Source of the DNA: DATFWK01 sp035259345
GTDB taxonomy: Bacteria; Actinomycetota; Thermoleophilia; Miltoncostaeales; Miltoncostaeaceae
Assembly: GCA_035259345.1 (NCBI GenBank)
Contig: DATFWK010000069.1
Location: forward strand, 1-24,328
Direction: 5' to 3'
Length of the DNA stretch: 24,328 nucleotides
Shown here: piece by piece, positions 14,815 through 24,328 of the stretch
Numbering within the stretch: the first letter of the stretch is position 1
Layout: each line of letters starts with the position of its first letter
Program-made: the position numbers and the translations under genes
Notes under the pieces: generated by a model
Database searches by the model: none
The model's input: only the letters and a program-made list of their open reading frames with translations
Told to the model about the DNA's origin: nothing

Positions 14815-15471
14815 TCAGCCCGGATAGTCGGGCCGGTCGCGGATCGGGTCGAGGTCCGTGTCCGTCTCGGCCCAGGCCTTCGTCTTGGGCTCGAGCTCGA
14901 ACGCGCGCGCCAGGTGCGCGACGGCCTCCTCGTGCCAGCCGCCGAGGGACTCGAAGCAGGCGAGGTTGTAGAGCACCGACGGGTTGTCCGGGTGGTCGGC
15001 CAGCGCCTCGTTGGCCATGGCCACGGCGGCGCTGTGCTCCCCTGCCGCGCTGAGCGGCATCGCGGCGAACACCGGCTCCCACGCCGACACGGTGTACGCC
15101 TCGCCGACCGGCCCGCCGATCGCCAGCACGGTCGTCTCCGGCGCGACCGCCACCGCCTTCCGACGGACGCCGGGGTCACCGAGGAAGACCAGCGTCCCGA
15201 GCGGCGCGTCGACCTCCTCGCCGCCGATCGTGAAGCGGGCGTGGCCCGCGACCACGATGTAGAGCTCCTCGTGGCCCCCGGCCCCGTGCCCGGTCTCGTC
15301 GTGGTCCTCCACGACGTCGTCCCCCGCGCCGTACGCGATGTACGCGTTGATGCCGAACGCGCGGATGCCGAGGTGGCGGCGCACGGGCCGCCAGTTGAGG
15401 GTGCCGCCGACGGCCGGCAGCGTCTCGATGTCGTCGAGGGCGACAGCGATGTACGGTCGCCCCGCGCTCAT
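14815..15471 (-). CDS. Cupin domain protein with C-terminal TPR
   Basis: 218 residues. Residues 40-120 form a cupin barrel: HDETGHGAGGHEELYIVVAG (57-76) is a variant of cupin motif 1, with H57, H62, H67 and E68/E69 as possible metal ligands, then GTLVFLGDPGVRRKAVA. Residues 142-195 form a helical TPR-like hairpin (EHSAAVAMANEALADHPDN, then YNLACFESLGGWHEEAVAHLARAFELEP). The tail DPIRDRPDYPG is short and acidic. No enzyme activity can be assigned; it may be a small-molecule or protein-binding module. Its ATG shares one base with the dppF stop (TGATG), so it is translated as the last gene of the peptide-transport operon. Confidence 0.88.
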   Translation of the reverse strand: MSAGRPYIAVALDDIETLPAVGGTLNWRPVRRHLGIRAFGINAYIAYGAGDDVVEDHDETGHGAGGHEELYIVVAGHARFTIGGEEVDAPLGTLVFLGDPGVRRKAVAVAPETTVLAIGGPVGEAYTVSAWEPVFAAMPLSAAGEHSAAVAMANEALADHPDNPSVLYNLACFESLGGWHEEAVAHLARAFELEPKTKAWAETDTDLDPIRDRPDYPG

Positions 15472-16522
15472 CAGGCCGCGGCGGCCTGCTGCAGCGGCTC
15501 GCCGGGCTCGAGCGGGTACCAGCAGGCGACCTTGTGGCCGGTGGCGTCGGGCTCGAGCGGCGGCATCTCGGTGCGGCAGCGCTCGGGCACGCCGCCCTCC
15601 CCGCCGATCTGGCGCGCCTTGGGGCAGCGCGGGTGGAACGGGCAGCCGGGCGGCGGGTTGACCGGCGAGGGCACGTCGCCCTGCAGGATGATCCGCTCGC
15701 GCGCGGCCTCGTTTCCGTAGCCCTTGGGGACGGCCGAGAGGAGCGCCGCCGTGTACGGGTGGCGCGGGTTCACGTAGAGGTCGGACGAGCGGGCCAGCTC
15801 GACCAGGTGGCCGAGGTACATCACCGCGACCCGGTCGGACACGTGCCGGACGACACCGAGGTCGTGGGAGATGAAGAGGTACGTCAGGTCGAAGTCGGTC
15901 TGGAGGTCCTCGAGCAGGTTCACGATCTGCGCCTGGATGGACACGTCGAGCGCCGAGACCGGCTCGTCGCAGATGATGAGCTTGGGCCTGAGCGCGAGGG
16001 CCCGGGCGACGCCGATGCGCTGGCGCTGGCCGCCGGAGAACTCGTGCGGGTAGCGGTTGTAGTGCTCGGGGTTGAGCCCGACGCGGGCCATGAGGTCCCG
16101 CACCCGTCCGCGGACGTCGCCCCTGTCACCCTGGATCCGGTACGGGGCGGCGATGATCTGGCCCACGCTCTTCCGCGGGTTGAGCGAGGCGTACGGGTCC
16201 TGGAAGACCATCTGCACCTCGCGGCGCAGCGGGCGCAGCTGCTTCTGGGAGCGGTGCGTGATGTCCGTGCCCTGGAAGGTGATGCGGCCGCCGGTCGGCT
16301 CGAGCAGGCGCGCGACGAGGCGCGCGGTGGTCGTCTTGCCGCAGCCGGACTCGCCCACCAGCCCGACCGTCTCTCCCGGGGCGATGCCGAAGGTCACGCC
16401 CTCGACCGCCTGCACCCGCCCGACCTCCTTCTGGAAGATGATCCCGCGCTTGATCGGGAAGTACTTGGTCAGGTCCTCGACCTCGACGAGCTGGCTCGTG
16501 GCCGGGGGTGCGGCGAGCTCGC

Positions 16523-16526
<4 letters not shown>
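15471..16526 (-). CDS. dppF: Peptide ABC transporter ATP-binding protein (DppF/OppF type)
   Basis: 351 residues. It is one of the two ATPases that power the peptide importer. Walker A is GESGCGKT (58-65), the Q-loop FQDPYASLNP, the signature FSGGQRQR (163-170), Walker B LIICDEPVSALD (183-194), and the H-loop FISHDLGV. The C-terminal oligopeptide region has four cysteines (C295, C301, C317, C335) within PGCPFHPRC and HKVACWYP. These Cys are conserved in this branch, and in some homologues they are reported to hold an iron-sulfur cluster. The start is ATG 16526, overlapping the dppD stop as ATGA. Confidence 0.96.
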
Positions 16527-17574
<1,048 letters not shown>

Positions 17575-17578
<4 letters not shown>

Positions 17579-18540
17579 GAGTACGTGACCCGCGGGTCGA
17601 GGTACGCGTAGGCGATGTCGACGAGCAGGCTCATGATCGCCACGACGAGCGCCGTGACCGTCGTGACGGCGAGGGCGACCGGGATGTCGAGCTGGAAGGC
17701 CGCGTCCAGGATGTAATTGCCGAGCCCGGGAAGGTTGAACACCTTCTCGGTGACGACGGCGCCGCCGAAGAGGATGCCGAAGTCGAGCCCGAACAGCGTC
17801 ACCACCGGCGTCAGCGCCGCGCGCAGCGCGTGCCGGACGACTACCCGCCGCTCGGTGAGCCCCTTCGCGCGGGCGGTGCGGATGTAGTCCTCGCTGAGGA
17901 CGTCGAGCATGTTGCCGCGCACGACCCGTGCATAGATCGCCGCGAACAGCAGCGCGAGCACGAACCAGGGCGAGATCATGTGCGTGAAGTAGCCCACCGG
18001 ATCGTCGGTCAGATGGACGTAGCCGGTGCCCGGGATCCAGTGGAGCGTCTTCCAGAAGACGAACAGCCAGAGGATCCCGAGGAAGAAGACCGGCGTCGAC
18101 ACCCCGAGCAGCGCGAACCCCATCGCCCCTCGATCCATGGCCGTGCGTCTTCGAAGCGCCGAGATCGTCCCGATGACGATCCCGAGGAACAGCCAGATGA
18201 TCGCGGCCCCGACCGCGAGGCCGAACGTGACCCAGAAGCGGCTGATGAGCTCGTCGCGTATCGGGGACTTCGTGTTGTACGAGAAGCCGAGGCCCGGCCA
18301 GCCGTACTTGTCACCCAGGAACAGGCGCTTGACGAACAGGCCGTACTGCACGATGGCCGGGTGGTTGAGGCCCAGGTCCTTCCGGACCTGGGCGATGAGC
18401 TCCGGCGTGGGCGCCTTGCCCACGAAGGAGTTCTCGGGCTTGGACGAGGGCAGCACATAGAAGATGAGGAAGGCGAGGAAGGTGACCACGAGCATCACGA
18501 CGACGACCCAGAGCACCCGCCTGATGATGTACCTGCCCAT
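17575..18540 (-). CDS. dppB: Peptide ABC transporter permease (DppB type)
   Basis: 321 residues, six predicted membrane helices. The first helix, YIIRRVLWVVVVMLVVTFLA, is followed by the long external segment usual in DppB (about 35-100). The remaining helices start with VTFGLAVGAAIIWLFLGIVI. The EAA coupling loop that contacts the ATPases is SEDYIRTARAKGLTERRVVV, and LPGLGNYILDAA is the conserved stretch after it. The gene begins with ATG 18540, 33 bases after the binding-protein stop. It ends inside the dppD start. Confidence 0.96.
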
Positions 18541-18573
18541 CGTCTGCCTACTGCCCTCGTCCGGCCCGGATCG

Positions 18574-20457
18574 TTACTGGCTCTGCTTGCTCTGGTCCAC
18601 CGCGACGTGGGCGTAGCCCGTCTCGCCGGTGGACTGGTCGAAGTCGTACGCCGTCACCGCGGGCCCGATCAGGTCCACGTTGTTGCGGAACTGATATGGG
18701 ATCCACGGGACCACCGTTTCCATCAGCTTCTTGTCGAGGGCGATCCAGCACGAGTTGCGCGCGTCGCCGGTCTGGGCCGTGCACTTGTCGATGTCTGCGT
18801 CGACGTTCGGCACGCCGGTCGCCGGGAAGAGCGCCCCGATCTGCTTCGCCTTCGCCGAGGTCAGGCCGATCAGGCTGTAGTTGGTGTTGCCCGACGACAG
18901 GATGTTCGACCCGAGGAAGAGCGTCCGCAGGAACGTGGACGGGTCGGGGTAGTCCTTCCCCCAGCCCGCGTTCGCGCCGATCGGGATGTGCTTCGACGGC
19001 GTCTGGATCTGCGTGTACGCCGGGCTGGTCGGCAGCTCACGCGGGTTCAGCGTGATGCCGATCTTCGCCAGCGACGACTGGATGATCGGGGTCATCTTCG
19101 GGTAGGCCTGCACGCTTCGGTTCATGAAGAAGATGCTCTTGCACACCGACGAGTCGCAGATGCCGTCCTTGTTGGCGTCGTACTTGGACTGCTTCATCTC
19201 GTTCTTGGCCGCGTTCACGTCGCCGGCGCTGTTGGTCGACGGGTACGGGTTGTAGTCGCCGGGGTCGAACTGGCCGCCCTTGTACATGACGTCCGGGACG
19301 ATGTGGTTCGCCACCGGCCCCTCGATGTTGCCGCCCCAGGCCAGCTTGAGCGCCGCCTTGTCCATCACGAAGTTCGCTGCCTTGCGGACGTGGATGTCGT
19401 CGAAGGGGGGCGTCGTCGTGTTCAGGTAGATGAAGTCGGTCCGGTCCGCCGAGTTCGTCTTGAGGAACTGCTTCTTGCTCGAGTTGCTCGCGTACTGGGC
19501 GATGATGTCCGCGGGCGGGTCGTCCGGGCTGCCCTCGAGCGCGCCGGCGCCGATCTTGTCGAAGATGTCCTTCGCGTTCGTGTCGATCGTGATCACGAAG
19601 CCGTCCGGCAGGGCCTGGCGGACCTTGGTGCTGTCCGTCGCCGGGTCGTAGTTCGGGTTGCGCACGAACGCGAGCCGCTGGGTCGGGTTGTAGCCCGACA
19701 TCGGCTTGATCGCGCTGCAGCTCGCGATGTTGACCTTGTCGCTGCCCTGGATCATGTACGGGCCGGAGGCGATGACGTCACGCCCGTAGGCGCCTGCCTG
19801 CGTGAAGCACTTGCCGACCTCGGGCGGGATCGGCCCGCTGGCGGGCATCGCCATGAGGTTCAGGAAGTCGCCGGTCGGCCGGGTGAGGTTGAAGACGATC
19901 GTCTGGTCGTCCGGCGTCTGGATGCCGGAGATCGTCTTGGCCTTCCCGGCCAGGAAGGCGGCCATCCCCTTGATCACCGGCTGGTAGTAGAAGCCGTACT
20001 GCGCGGCGACGCTCGGGGTCGCGATCCGCTCCATCGCGAACTCGATGTCCTTGGAGGTGATCGCGCGGTTGACCGGCGGGCCGAACTTCACGCCCTGCTT
20101 CAGCTTGAACGTGTAGGTGAGCCCGTTGTTCGTCGGCGTCGGCACCGACGTCGCGAGGTCGGGCACGAGCACGTTGCCCGCCGCCCCGGCCGTGTGGTTG
20201 TAGCTCAGGAGCGTCCTGATCAGCAGGTTCCCGTAGAGGGTGAACGCCCAGCCCAGGTACTCGGCCGACGGGTCGAACGCGCCGGTGAAGCCGAAGTCCT
20301 GGGTGGCCATCCGGTAGGTGCCGCCCTTGGTGGCCGTGCCGCTCGTCGTGTTGCCGTTGGTATTGGCGCTGCCACCGCTGCCGCCGCCCCCACACGCTGC
20401 GAGGGCCACCGTGACCCCCGCCACCGCGATCGCGGCGATCAGTCCCTTCCCTCTCAT
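18574..20457 (-). CDS. dppA: Peptide-binding lipoprotein of the ABC transporter (solute-binding family 5)
   Basis: 627 residues, longer than the usual 500-550. The N-terminus is a lipoprotein signal: MRGKGLIAAIAVAGVTVALA, then the lipobox with Cys22 and a Gly/Ser/Thr-rich linker to about residue 45. The family 5 fold follows, with TYTFKLKQGVKFGPP (114-128) and FVRNPNYDPATD. Six further Cys (217, 247, 434, 439, 559, 570) fit extracytoplasmic disulfides. DANKDGICD (427-435) is a variant of the DxDGDG loop common in this family. The ATG at 20457 has GGAGG four bases upstream; a TTG directly before it is less likely. It lies between dppC and dppB, an order unlike the classical one. The ligand is unknown; peptides are likely because of the neighbours. 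Confidence 0.95.
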   Translation of the reverse strand: MRGKGLIAAIAVAGVTVALAACGGGGSGGSANTNGNTTSGTATKGGTYRMATQDFGFTGAFDPSAEYLGWAFTLYGNLLIRTLLSYNHTAGAAGNVLVPDLATSVPTPTNNGLTYTFKLKQGVKFGPPVNRAITSKDIEFAMERIATPSVAAQYGFYYQPVIKGMAAFLAGKAKTISGIQTPDDQTIVFNLTRPTGDFLNLMAMPASGPIPPEVGKCFTQAGAYGRDVIASGPYMIQGSDKVNIASCSAIKPMSGYNPTQRLAFVRNPNYDPATDSTKVRQALPDGFVITIDTNAKDIFDKIGAGALEGSPDDPPADIIAQYASNSSKKQFLKTNSADRTDFIYLNTTTPPFDDIHVRKAANFVMDKAALKLAWGGNIEGPVANHIVPDVMYKGGQFDPGDYNPYPSTNSAGDVNAAKNEMKQSKYDANKDGICDSSVCKSIFFMNRSVQAYPKMTPIIQSSLAKIGITLNPRELPTSPAYTQIQTPSKHIPIGANAGWGKDYPDPSTFLRTLFLGSNILSSGNTNYSLIGLTSAKAKQIGALFPATGVPNVDADIDKCTAQTGDARNSCWIALDKKLMETVVPWIPYQFRNNVDLIGPAVTAYDFDQSTGETGYAHVAVDQSKQSQ

Positions 20458-20482
20458 CAAGCCTCCGTTCGATGTCGGTTGG

Positions 20483-21451
20483 TCACCGGCCCGTCCTCGG
20501 GTCGAGCGCGTCCCTCAGGCCGTCGCCGAGCAGGTTGAACGCCAGCACGGTGAGGACCAGGAAGAGGCCAGGGAACAGCCAGAGCCACCATGCCGTGTCG
20601 AGGAGGTCCGTCGCATCCGAGAGCGACCGCCCCCATGACGGCGTCGTCGACGGCAGGCCCAGGCCGAGGAACGCCAGATACGCCTCGAACAGGATGTTCG
20701 AAGGGATCAGCAGACTCGAGTAGACGATGAGCGGCGCGACCAGGTTCGGGAGGATCTCCCGGAACATGACCCCGGTCTCGCTCATGCCGAGCGACCGGCT
20801 GGCCTCGACGAACTCCTTCTCGCGGAGGGAGAGCGTCTGGCCGCGGACCAGCCGTGCGACATAGGGCCAGGAGAAGAGCGCGACGATCACGATGACCAGC
20901 GGCAGCCCGGGGTGGAGCTGGCCGTTCAGGCAGCCCTGCTGCCCCGAGCAGGCCGCGACGATGCCGATGCCGAAGATGATGAGCGGCATCGACACCAGGA
21001 TGTCGACCCCGCGGGAGATCATCGTGTCGATCCACCCGCCGCGGTACCCGGCGAGCACGCCGAGCACCGTGCCGACGACCACCGCGATGGCGGTCGCCAC
21101 GAGGCCCACGAGCAGGGAGATGCGCGCGCCGTAGGCGATGCGCACGAACACGTCCCGGCCGGACTGGTCCGCCCCGAAGAGGAAGCTCCCGCTCGGCCCC
21201 TGCTTGGGCAGGCCGAAGCTGTCGAGCGTCTGGGACTGGAACAGGTCGTTCGGGCCGTGGCCCGTGGCCTTGGCGATGACCGGCGCGAACAGCGCCAGCA
21301 GGATCATGAAGACGATGATCCCCAGCCCGACGAAGGCGAGCTTGTCCTCCTTGAAGCGGCCCCAGAAGAGCTGCCAGGGGGATCTGCCGCCAACCGACGC
21401 CTCCTCGACGCCGGTTGGGAGCTCGGAGAGGTCGGGTGCGAGGGTGGTCAG
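20483..21451 (-). CDS. dppC: Peptide ABC transporter permease (DppC type)
   Basis: 322 residues with a CTG start. The frame has no ATG, GTG or TTG before the first helix. The first ATG (21307) lies inside helix 1 (FVGLGIIVFMILLALFAPVI) and would remove the N-terminal segment that DppC proteins always carry. The CTG at 21451 gives MTTLAPDLSELPTGVEEA, a typical DppC opening, followed by SPWQLFWGRFKEDKLA. An AAGGA lies nine bases upstream. The EAA loop is REKEFVEASRSLGMSETGVMF. The external loop contains a Cys pair (CSGQQGC). LPSTTPSWGRSLSDATDLL is the conserved C-terminal region. It is first of the transporter genes, 44 bases after the P1 peptidase stop. Confidence 0.93.
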   Translation of the reverse strand: MTTLAPDLSELPTGVEEASVGGRSPWQLFWGRFKEDKLAFVGLGIIVFMILLALFAPVIAKATGHGPNDLFQSQTLDSFGLPKQGPSGSFLFGADQSGRDVFVRIAYGARISLLVGLVATAIAVVVGTVLGVLAGYRGGWIDTMISRGVDILVSMPLIIFGIGIVAACSGQQGCLNGQLHPGLPLVIVIVALFSWPYVARLVRGQTLSLREKEFVEASRSLGMSETGVMFREILPNLVAPLIVYSSLLIPSNILFEAYLAFLGLGLPSTTPSWGRSLSDATDLLDTAWWLWLFPGLFLVLTVLAFNLLGDGLRDALDPRTGR

Positions 21452-21495
21452 GTGGTCACGTCCTTCCCGGCCGAGCCGGTGATTTGGGAGGCAAC

Positions 21496-22491
21496 CTACC
21501 CTCTTTCAGGCGCCGTAGCGTTGCAACTCGCACGATCTTTACCCGTTGGAACCGCGCGGAGCGCGCTCGCCGAGCGGACGGCGTCCCGGATCGCGCCCGC
21601 GACGACCTCCCCGGCGACGACGCCGACCACGAATGCGCTCGCGGCCCGGGCACCGGTCGCGAGGACGAAGACGACGTCCCCGTCGATCGGCGTATTGACG
21701 GGCGAGACGGCGCGGGCGACGCCAGTCTGGGCCATGCGCGCGATTTGTCCTGCCTCGACGCGGGTGAGGGCGGCGTCCGTTGCCACGCAAACCAGCGTCG
21801 TGCTCTCGGGCGGGGCCAGGCGCGGGTGCTGCGGCGGATGGTCGATCACGTACGTGGACGCGCGGACGAACCCGGCGCCCGGCGCCCAGGCCCCGGCGAT
21901 CACCTCCCCGCGCTCGTCGAGGACGTCGCCGAACGCGTTCACGACGGCGAGCGCGGCGACGGTCGTGCCGTCGTGGAGGCGCGCGCTCGCGGCGCCGAGG
22001 CCGCCCTTGCACCAGCCCGGCTGGCCGAGGAGCTTGCCGACCGTCGCACCGGTGCCGGCCCCGACGCTGCCGCGCGCGTGCGGTGCGGTCGAGGCCGCCT
22101 CACAGGCCGCGCGGCCCTCGGCCGGGCCCGGGCGCCGCGTGCCCCCTGTGACCCCGAGGTCGAAGATGACCGCCGCCGGCACGATCGGTACCCGGGCGAT
22201 CCGGACGTCGAAGCCCAGGCCGCGCTCCTCGCACCAGTCCACGACGCCGGCGGCCGCCGAGAGGCCGAAGGCGCTGCCGCCGGTGAAGAGCAGCGCCGTG
22301 ACCTCCTGGCCGCTCGCGAGCGGCGCGAGCAGCTCGGTCTCACGGGTCCCGGGGCCGCCGCCGCGCACGTCGACCGCCCCGAGCGTGCCGGGCGGCGGCA
22401 CGATGGCCGTGCACCCGGTCCCGGCCTCCGCGTCGGTCCAGTGGCCGACGGCGAGGCCGGGCACCGCCGTCAGCGAGGGGGCGGCTGGCAT
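21496..22491 (-). CDS. P1-family (DmpA/NylC type) N-terminal nucleophile peptidase
   Basis: 331 residues. Family members self-cleave into alpha and beta chains, and the new N-terminal Thr/Ser attacks amide bonds of N-terminal D- or beta-amino acid peptides or amide oligomers. VPGLAVGHWTDAEAGTGCTA (10-29) is the family start; RGGGPGTRETELL and FTGGSAFGLSAAAGVVDWCEE (69-89) follow. ARGSVGAGTGATVGK and WCKGGLGAAS match the central core. The likely cleavage is Ser230|Thr231 in PPESTTLVCVATDA, leaving a beta chain of 101 residues, with VNTPIDGDVVFVLATG in it. The ATG at 22491 lies 22 bases inside mutM; an internal GTG at codon 10 is less likely. The next genes are a peptide importer, so a peptide-degrading role is plausible. 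Confidence 0.93.
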   Translation of the reverse strand: MPAAPSLTAVPGLAVGHWTDAEAGTGCTAIVPPPGTLGAVDVRGGGPGTRETELLAPLASGQEVTALLFTGGSAFGLSAAAGVVDWCEERGLGFDVRIARVPIVPAAVIFDLGVTGGTRRPGPAEGRAACEAASTAPHARGSVGAGTGATVGKLLGQPGWCKGGLGAASARLHDGTTVAALAVVNAFGDVLDERGEVIAGAWAPGAGFVRASTYVIDHPPQHPRLAPPESTTLVCVATDAALTRVEAGQIARMAQTGVARAVSPVNTPIDGDVVFVLATGARAASAFVVGVVAGEVVAGAIRDAVRSASALRAVPTGKDRASCNATAPERG

Positions 22492-23309
22492 CCCGGGCAG
22501 ACGTAGGTCCCGCGCTGGGCGACCCGGATCTTCTCGATGGTCGTGCCGCAGCGCGGGCAGGGCTCGCCGGCGTGGAGGTGGACGGCCAGGAGGTCCTGCA
22601 TCGAGCCGCGGGCGTTGATCGCGTCGCGGTAGCGGTCGATCGAGGCGCCCCCGGAGTCGATGCCCGCCTTCAGGCGGTCGCGCACGGCCCGGTGCAGGCG
22701 CCGCAGCTCGTCGGGCCCCAGGTCGCCGGCCGGGCGCAACGGGTGGATGCGCGCCTGGTACAGAGCCTCGTCCGCGTAGATGTTCCCGACCCCCGCGACC
22801 AGGCGCTGGTCGAGGAGCGCGGCCTTCACCGGGGCGCGCCGCCCGGCGAGCAGCTCGGCGAGGCGGGCGGCCGTGAAGTCCGGCCCGAGCGGCTCGACGC
22901 CCGTGCGCGCGTCCCAGTAGGCGGCGGCGTCCGGGTGCTCGGCGGGCACGAGCCAGATGCGCCCGAAGCGGCGCATGTCCCGCATGTCCACGGCGCTGCC
23001 GTCGTCCAGCTCGAGCCGGGCGCGACGGTAGGGCTCGGGTGGCCCGTCGCCGTTCGCGCTCCAGTGGAGCTGCCCGGTCATCCGCAGGTGCACCGCGAGG
23101 GTGTCGCCGCCGTCGAGCTCGAGCCGCAGGTACTTGCCCCGCCGCGAGACCCGCTCGATGCGCCGGCCGGCGACCCGCCGGGCAAGGCGGCGCGGCGTGT
23201 CCGGGGAGACGGTCATCGGGTCGAAGACGCGCAGCCGCCGGATCACGCGGCCGGTGATCCGCTCGTCGAGCTGGCGGCGGATCGTTTCGACCTCGGGGAG
23301 CTCCGGCAT
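22470..23309 (-). CDS. mutM: Formamidopyrimidine-DNA glycosylase (MutM/Fpg)
   Basis: 279 residues. It removes 8-oxoguanine and formamidopyrimidines and nicks the strand by beta/delta elimination. After Met removal, P2 is the catalytic amine and E3 assists (MPELPEVETI). K59 in RRGKYL is the conserved strand lysine. The H2TH region VAGVGNIYADEALY is at 171-184. The zinc finger has C251, C254, C271 and C274 (CPRCG, then RGTYVCPGCQ), with R267 in the position of the DNA-contacting Arg. All residues expected for a functional Fpg are present. The ATG is three bases after the phosphorylase stop; the 3' end overlaps the P1 peptidase. Confidence 0.97.
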   Translation of the reverse strand: MPELPEVETIRRQLDERITGRVIRRLRVFDPMTVSPDTPRRLARRVAGRRIERVSRRGKYLRLELDGGDTLAVHLRMTGQLHWSANGDGPPEPYRRARLELDDGSAVDMRDMRRFGRIWLVPAEHPDAAAYWDARTGVEPLGPDFTAARLAELLAGRRAPVKAALLDQRLVAGVGNIYADEALYQARIHPLRPAGDLGPDELRRLHRAVRDRLKAGIDSGGASIDRYRDAINARGSMQDLLAVHLHAGEPCPRCGTTIEKIRVAQRGTYVCPGCQPPPR

Positions 23310-23312
23310 CCG

Positions 23313-24328
23313 CTAGCCCTCCGCGAGGATGAGGCGGGGCACCGCCGCCTGCTCCTCGGTGAGGCGGTAGGCGGCCGCGAGGAGCTCGAGCGCGCGGTCG
23401 CCCATCGGCACGTCGTGGCAGTGCGCGATGGCGAGCGGCTCGCCCTCGGTCACCGGCTCGCCGACCTTGCGGAGCAGCTCGACGCCGACGGCCGGGTCGA
23501 CGGACTGATCGGGGTGGAGGCGGCCCGCCCCCAGCCAGCGCGCGGCCTCCCCCACGCCCCGCGCGTCCAGGGCGGCGACCCAGCCGCTTTGACGCGCGAC
23601 GAGCGGGAGCTTGAGCTCCGCCTGCGGAAGCCGCGCGGGGTCGGTCCAGACCGCCGGGTCGCCGCCCTGCGCCTCGATCCAGCGCTCGGCGGCGCGCAGC
23701 CCCGCGCCGGAGGCCAGCGTCGCCTCGGCCGCGGCGCGCCCTTCCCCCTCCGTGGCCACCCCGGCCGCTTCGGCCAGCGCCGCCGCGAGGCGCAGCGCGA
23801 GCTCGCGCAGGTCGTCGGCGCCCCGGCCGCGCAGGACGTCGCCTGCGCCGCGCACCTCGAGCGCGTTGCCCACCCAGCGCCCGAGCGGCTGGTCCATCGC
23901 GCTCGCCAGGTATCGGACCGTCCGCCCCCACGGCCTGCCGATCTCCTCCATGAGCTGCGCGGCGTCGAGCGCCTCGGGGAGGGAGTGGAAGAAACCGCCC
24001 GAGCCGACCTTCACGTCGAGCACGATCGCCTGCGCGCCGCCCGCGATCTTCTTGCTCATGATCGAGCTCGCGACGAGCGGCGCGCTGTGGAACGTGCCCG
24101 TTTGGTCGCGCAGCGCGTAGAGGCGCTTGTCCGCCGGCACCAGGCGGGAGCTCGCGCTGACGACGGCCACGCCGACGTCGCGGACCTGGCGCACGTAGCG
24201 GGCGAGGTCGAGGTCCACGTCGTAGCCGGGGATGGACTCCAGCTTGTCCAGCGTGCCGCCGGTGTGGCCCGCCCCGCGGCCGCTCATCTTCGCGACCTTC
24301 ACGCCCATCGCCGCGGCGAGCGGCGCCA
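23313..24328 (-). CDS. deoA: Thymidine/pyrimidine-nucleoside phosphorylase, 5' end cut by window edge
   Basis: 338 residues are visible, from within the N-terminal half to the C-terminus; the start lies beyond the right edge. The enzyme splits thymidine or uridine with phosphate to the base and (deoxy)ribose-1-phosphate. AKMSGRGAGHTGGTLDKLES is the family signature. ALRDQTGTFHSAPLVASSIMSKKIAGGAQ holds the Lys/Ser substrate-binding residues, and IVLDVKVGSGGF the phosphate-site lysine. The C-terminal domain (VARQSGWVAALDARGVGEAARWLGAGR) ends the protein. The usual DVTATV and GSGAF stretches read DQTGTF and GSGGF here, so specificity may be shifted; pdp (uridine and thymidine) is as likely as deoA. 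Confidence 0.94.
   Translation of the reverse strand, partial: APLAAAMGVKVAKMSGRGAGHTGGTLDKLESIPGYDVDLDLARYVRQVRDVGVAVVSASSRLVPADKRLYALRDQTGTFHSAPLVASSIMSKKIAGGAQAIVLDVKVGSGGFFHSLPEALDAAQLMEEIGRPWGRTVRYLASAMDQPLGRWVGNALEVRGAGDVLRGRGADDLRELALRLAAALAEAAGVATEGEGRAAAEATLASGAGLRAAERWIEAQGGDPAVWTDPARLPQAELKLPLVARQSGWVAALDARGVGEAARWLGAGRLHPDQSVDPAVGVELLRKVGEPVTEGEPLAIAHCHDVPMGDRALELLAAAYRLTEEQAAVPRLILAEG

Noticed and set aside
17830..20538. 902-codon plus-strand frame over dppB and the binding protein
   Set aside because: It is a shadow frame with repetitive charged composition; the minus strand carries clear transporter genes.
22492..23931. Fusion of the P1 peptidase frame with upstream sequence (811 residues)
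   Set aside because: The upstream part is a shadow of mutM and the phosphorylase; the peptidase fold begins right after the ATG at 22491.

Overview
This is a roughly 70% GC window of bacterial chromosome. It looks like a deep-branching actinobacterium of the Thermoleophilia/Gaiellales kind. The support is indirect: very high GC, frequent GTG/TTG and possibly CTG starts, several likely leaderless genes, actinobacterial-style small regulators, and a two-subunit glycyl-tRNA synthetase (glyQ plus glyS), whereas most familiar Actinobacteria use a single-chain enzyme. The taxon call is an inference; no rRNA, tRNA, mobile element, integrase or CRISPR array was found. Layout: (1) 1-8077, minus strand: a tightly packed housekeeping operon read glyQ > glyS > ppdK > unknown gene > dgt > methyltransferase (cut by the left edge). 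Four of its five junctions overlap or nearly touch, and three are 4-base stop/start overlaps using TTG, GTG and probably CTG as starts. (2) 8078-12972: a mixed accessory segment with a PaaI-type thioesterase, an unusual MerR-DUF1835 fusion behind a mer-like operator, an MFS transporter, and an AraC-type regulator with a VOC/glyoxalase protein separated by a palindrome-rich 340-base gap. (3) 13004-14811: recO divergent from a glutaredoxin plus alpha/beta-hydrolase pair. (4) 14815-24328, minus strand: a long run read thymidine/pyrimidine-nucleoside phosphorylase (cut by the right edge) > mutM > P1-family peptidase > a complete dipeptide/oligopeptide ABC transporter (dppC, binding lipoprotein, dppB, dppD, dppF) > cupin-TPR protein. 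How the parts fit: region 1 combines glycine-tRNA charging, pyruvate/PEP interconversion and dNTP control. recO-glyQS-ppdK-dgt is, from memory, an old neighbourhood in several Gram-positive lineages, so segment 2 looks like an insertion between recO and glyQ. Region 4 couples peptide uptake to an intracellular or exported P1 peptidase. The strongest candidates for something new are: the single-chain MerR-DUF1835 protein, which seems to control its own leaderless transcript through a CCGTAC-N4-GTACGG operator laid out like the classical mercury-resistance promoter; the repeated use of non-standard start codons; and the hairpin-rich AraC/VOC intergenic region.
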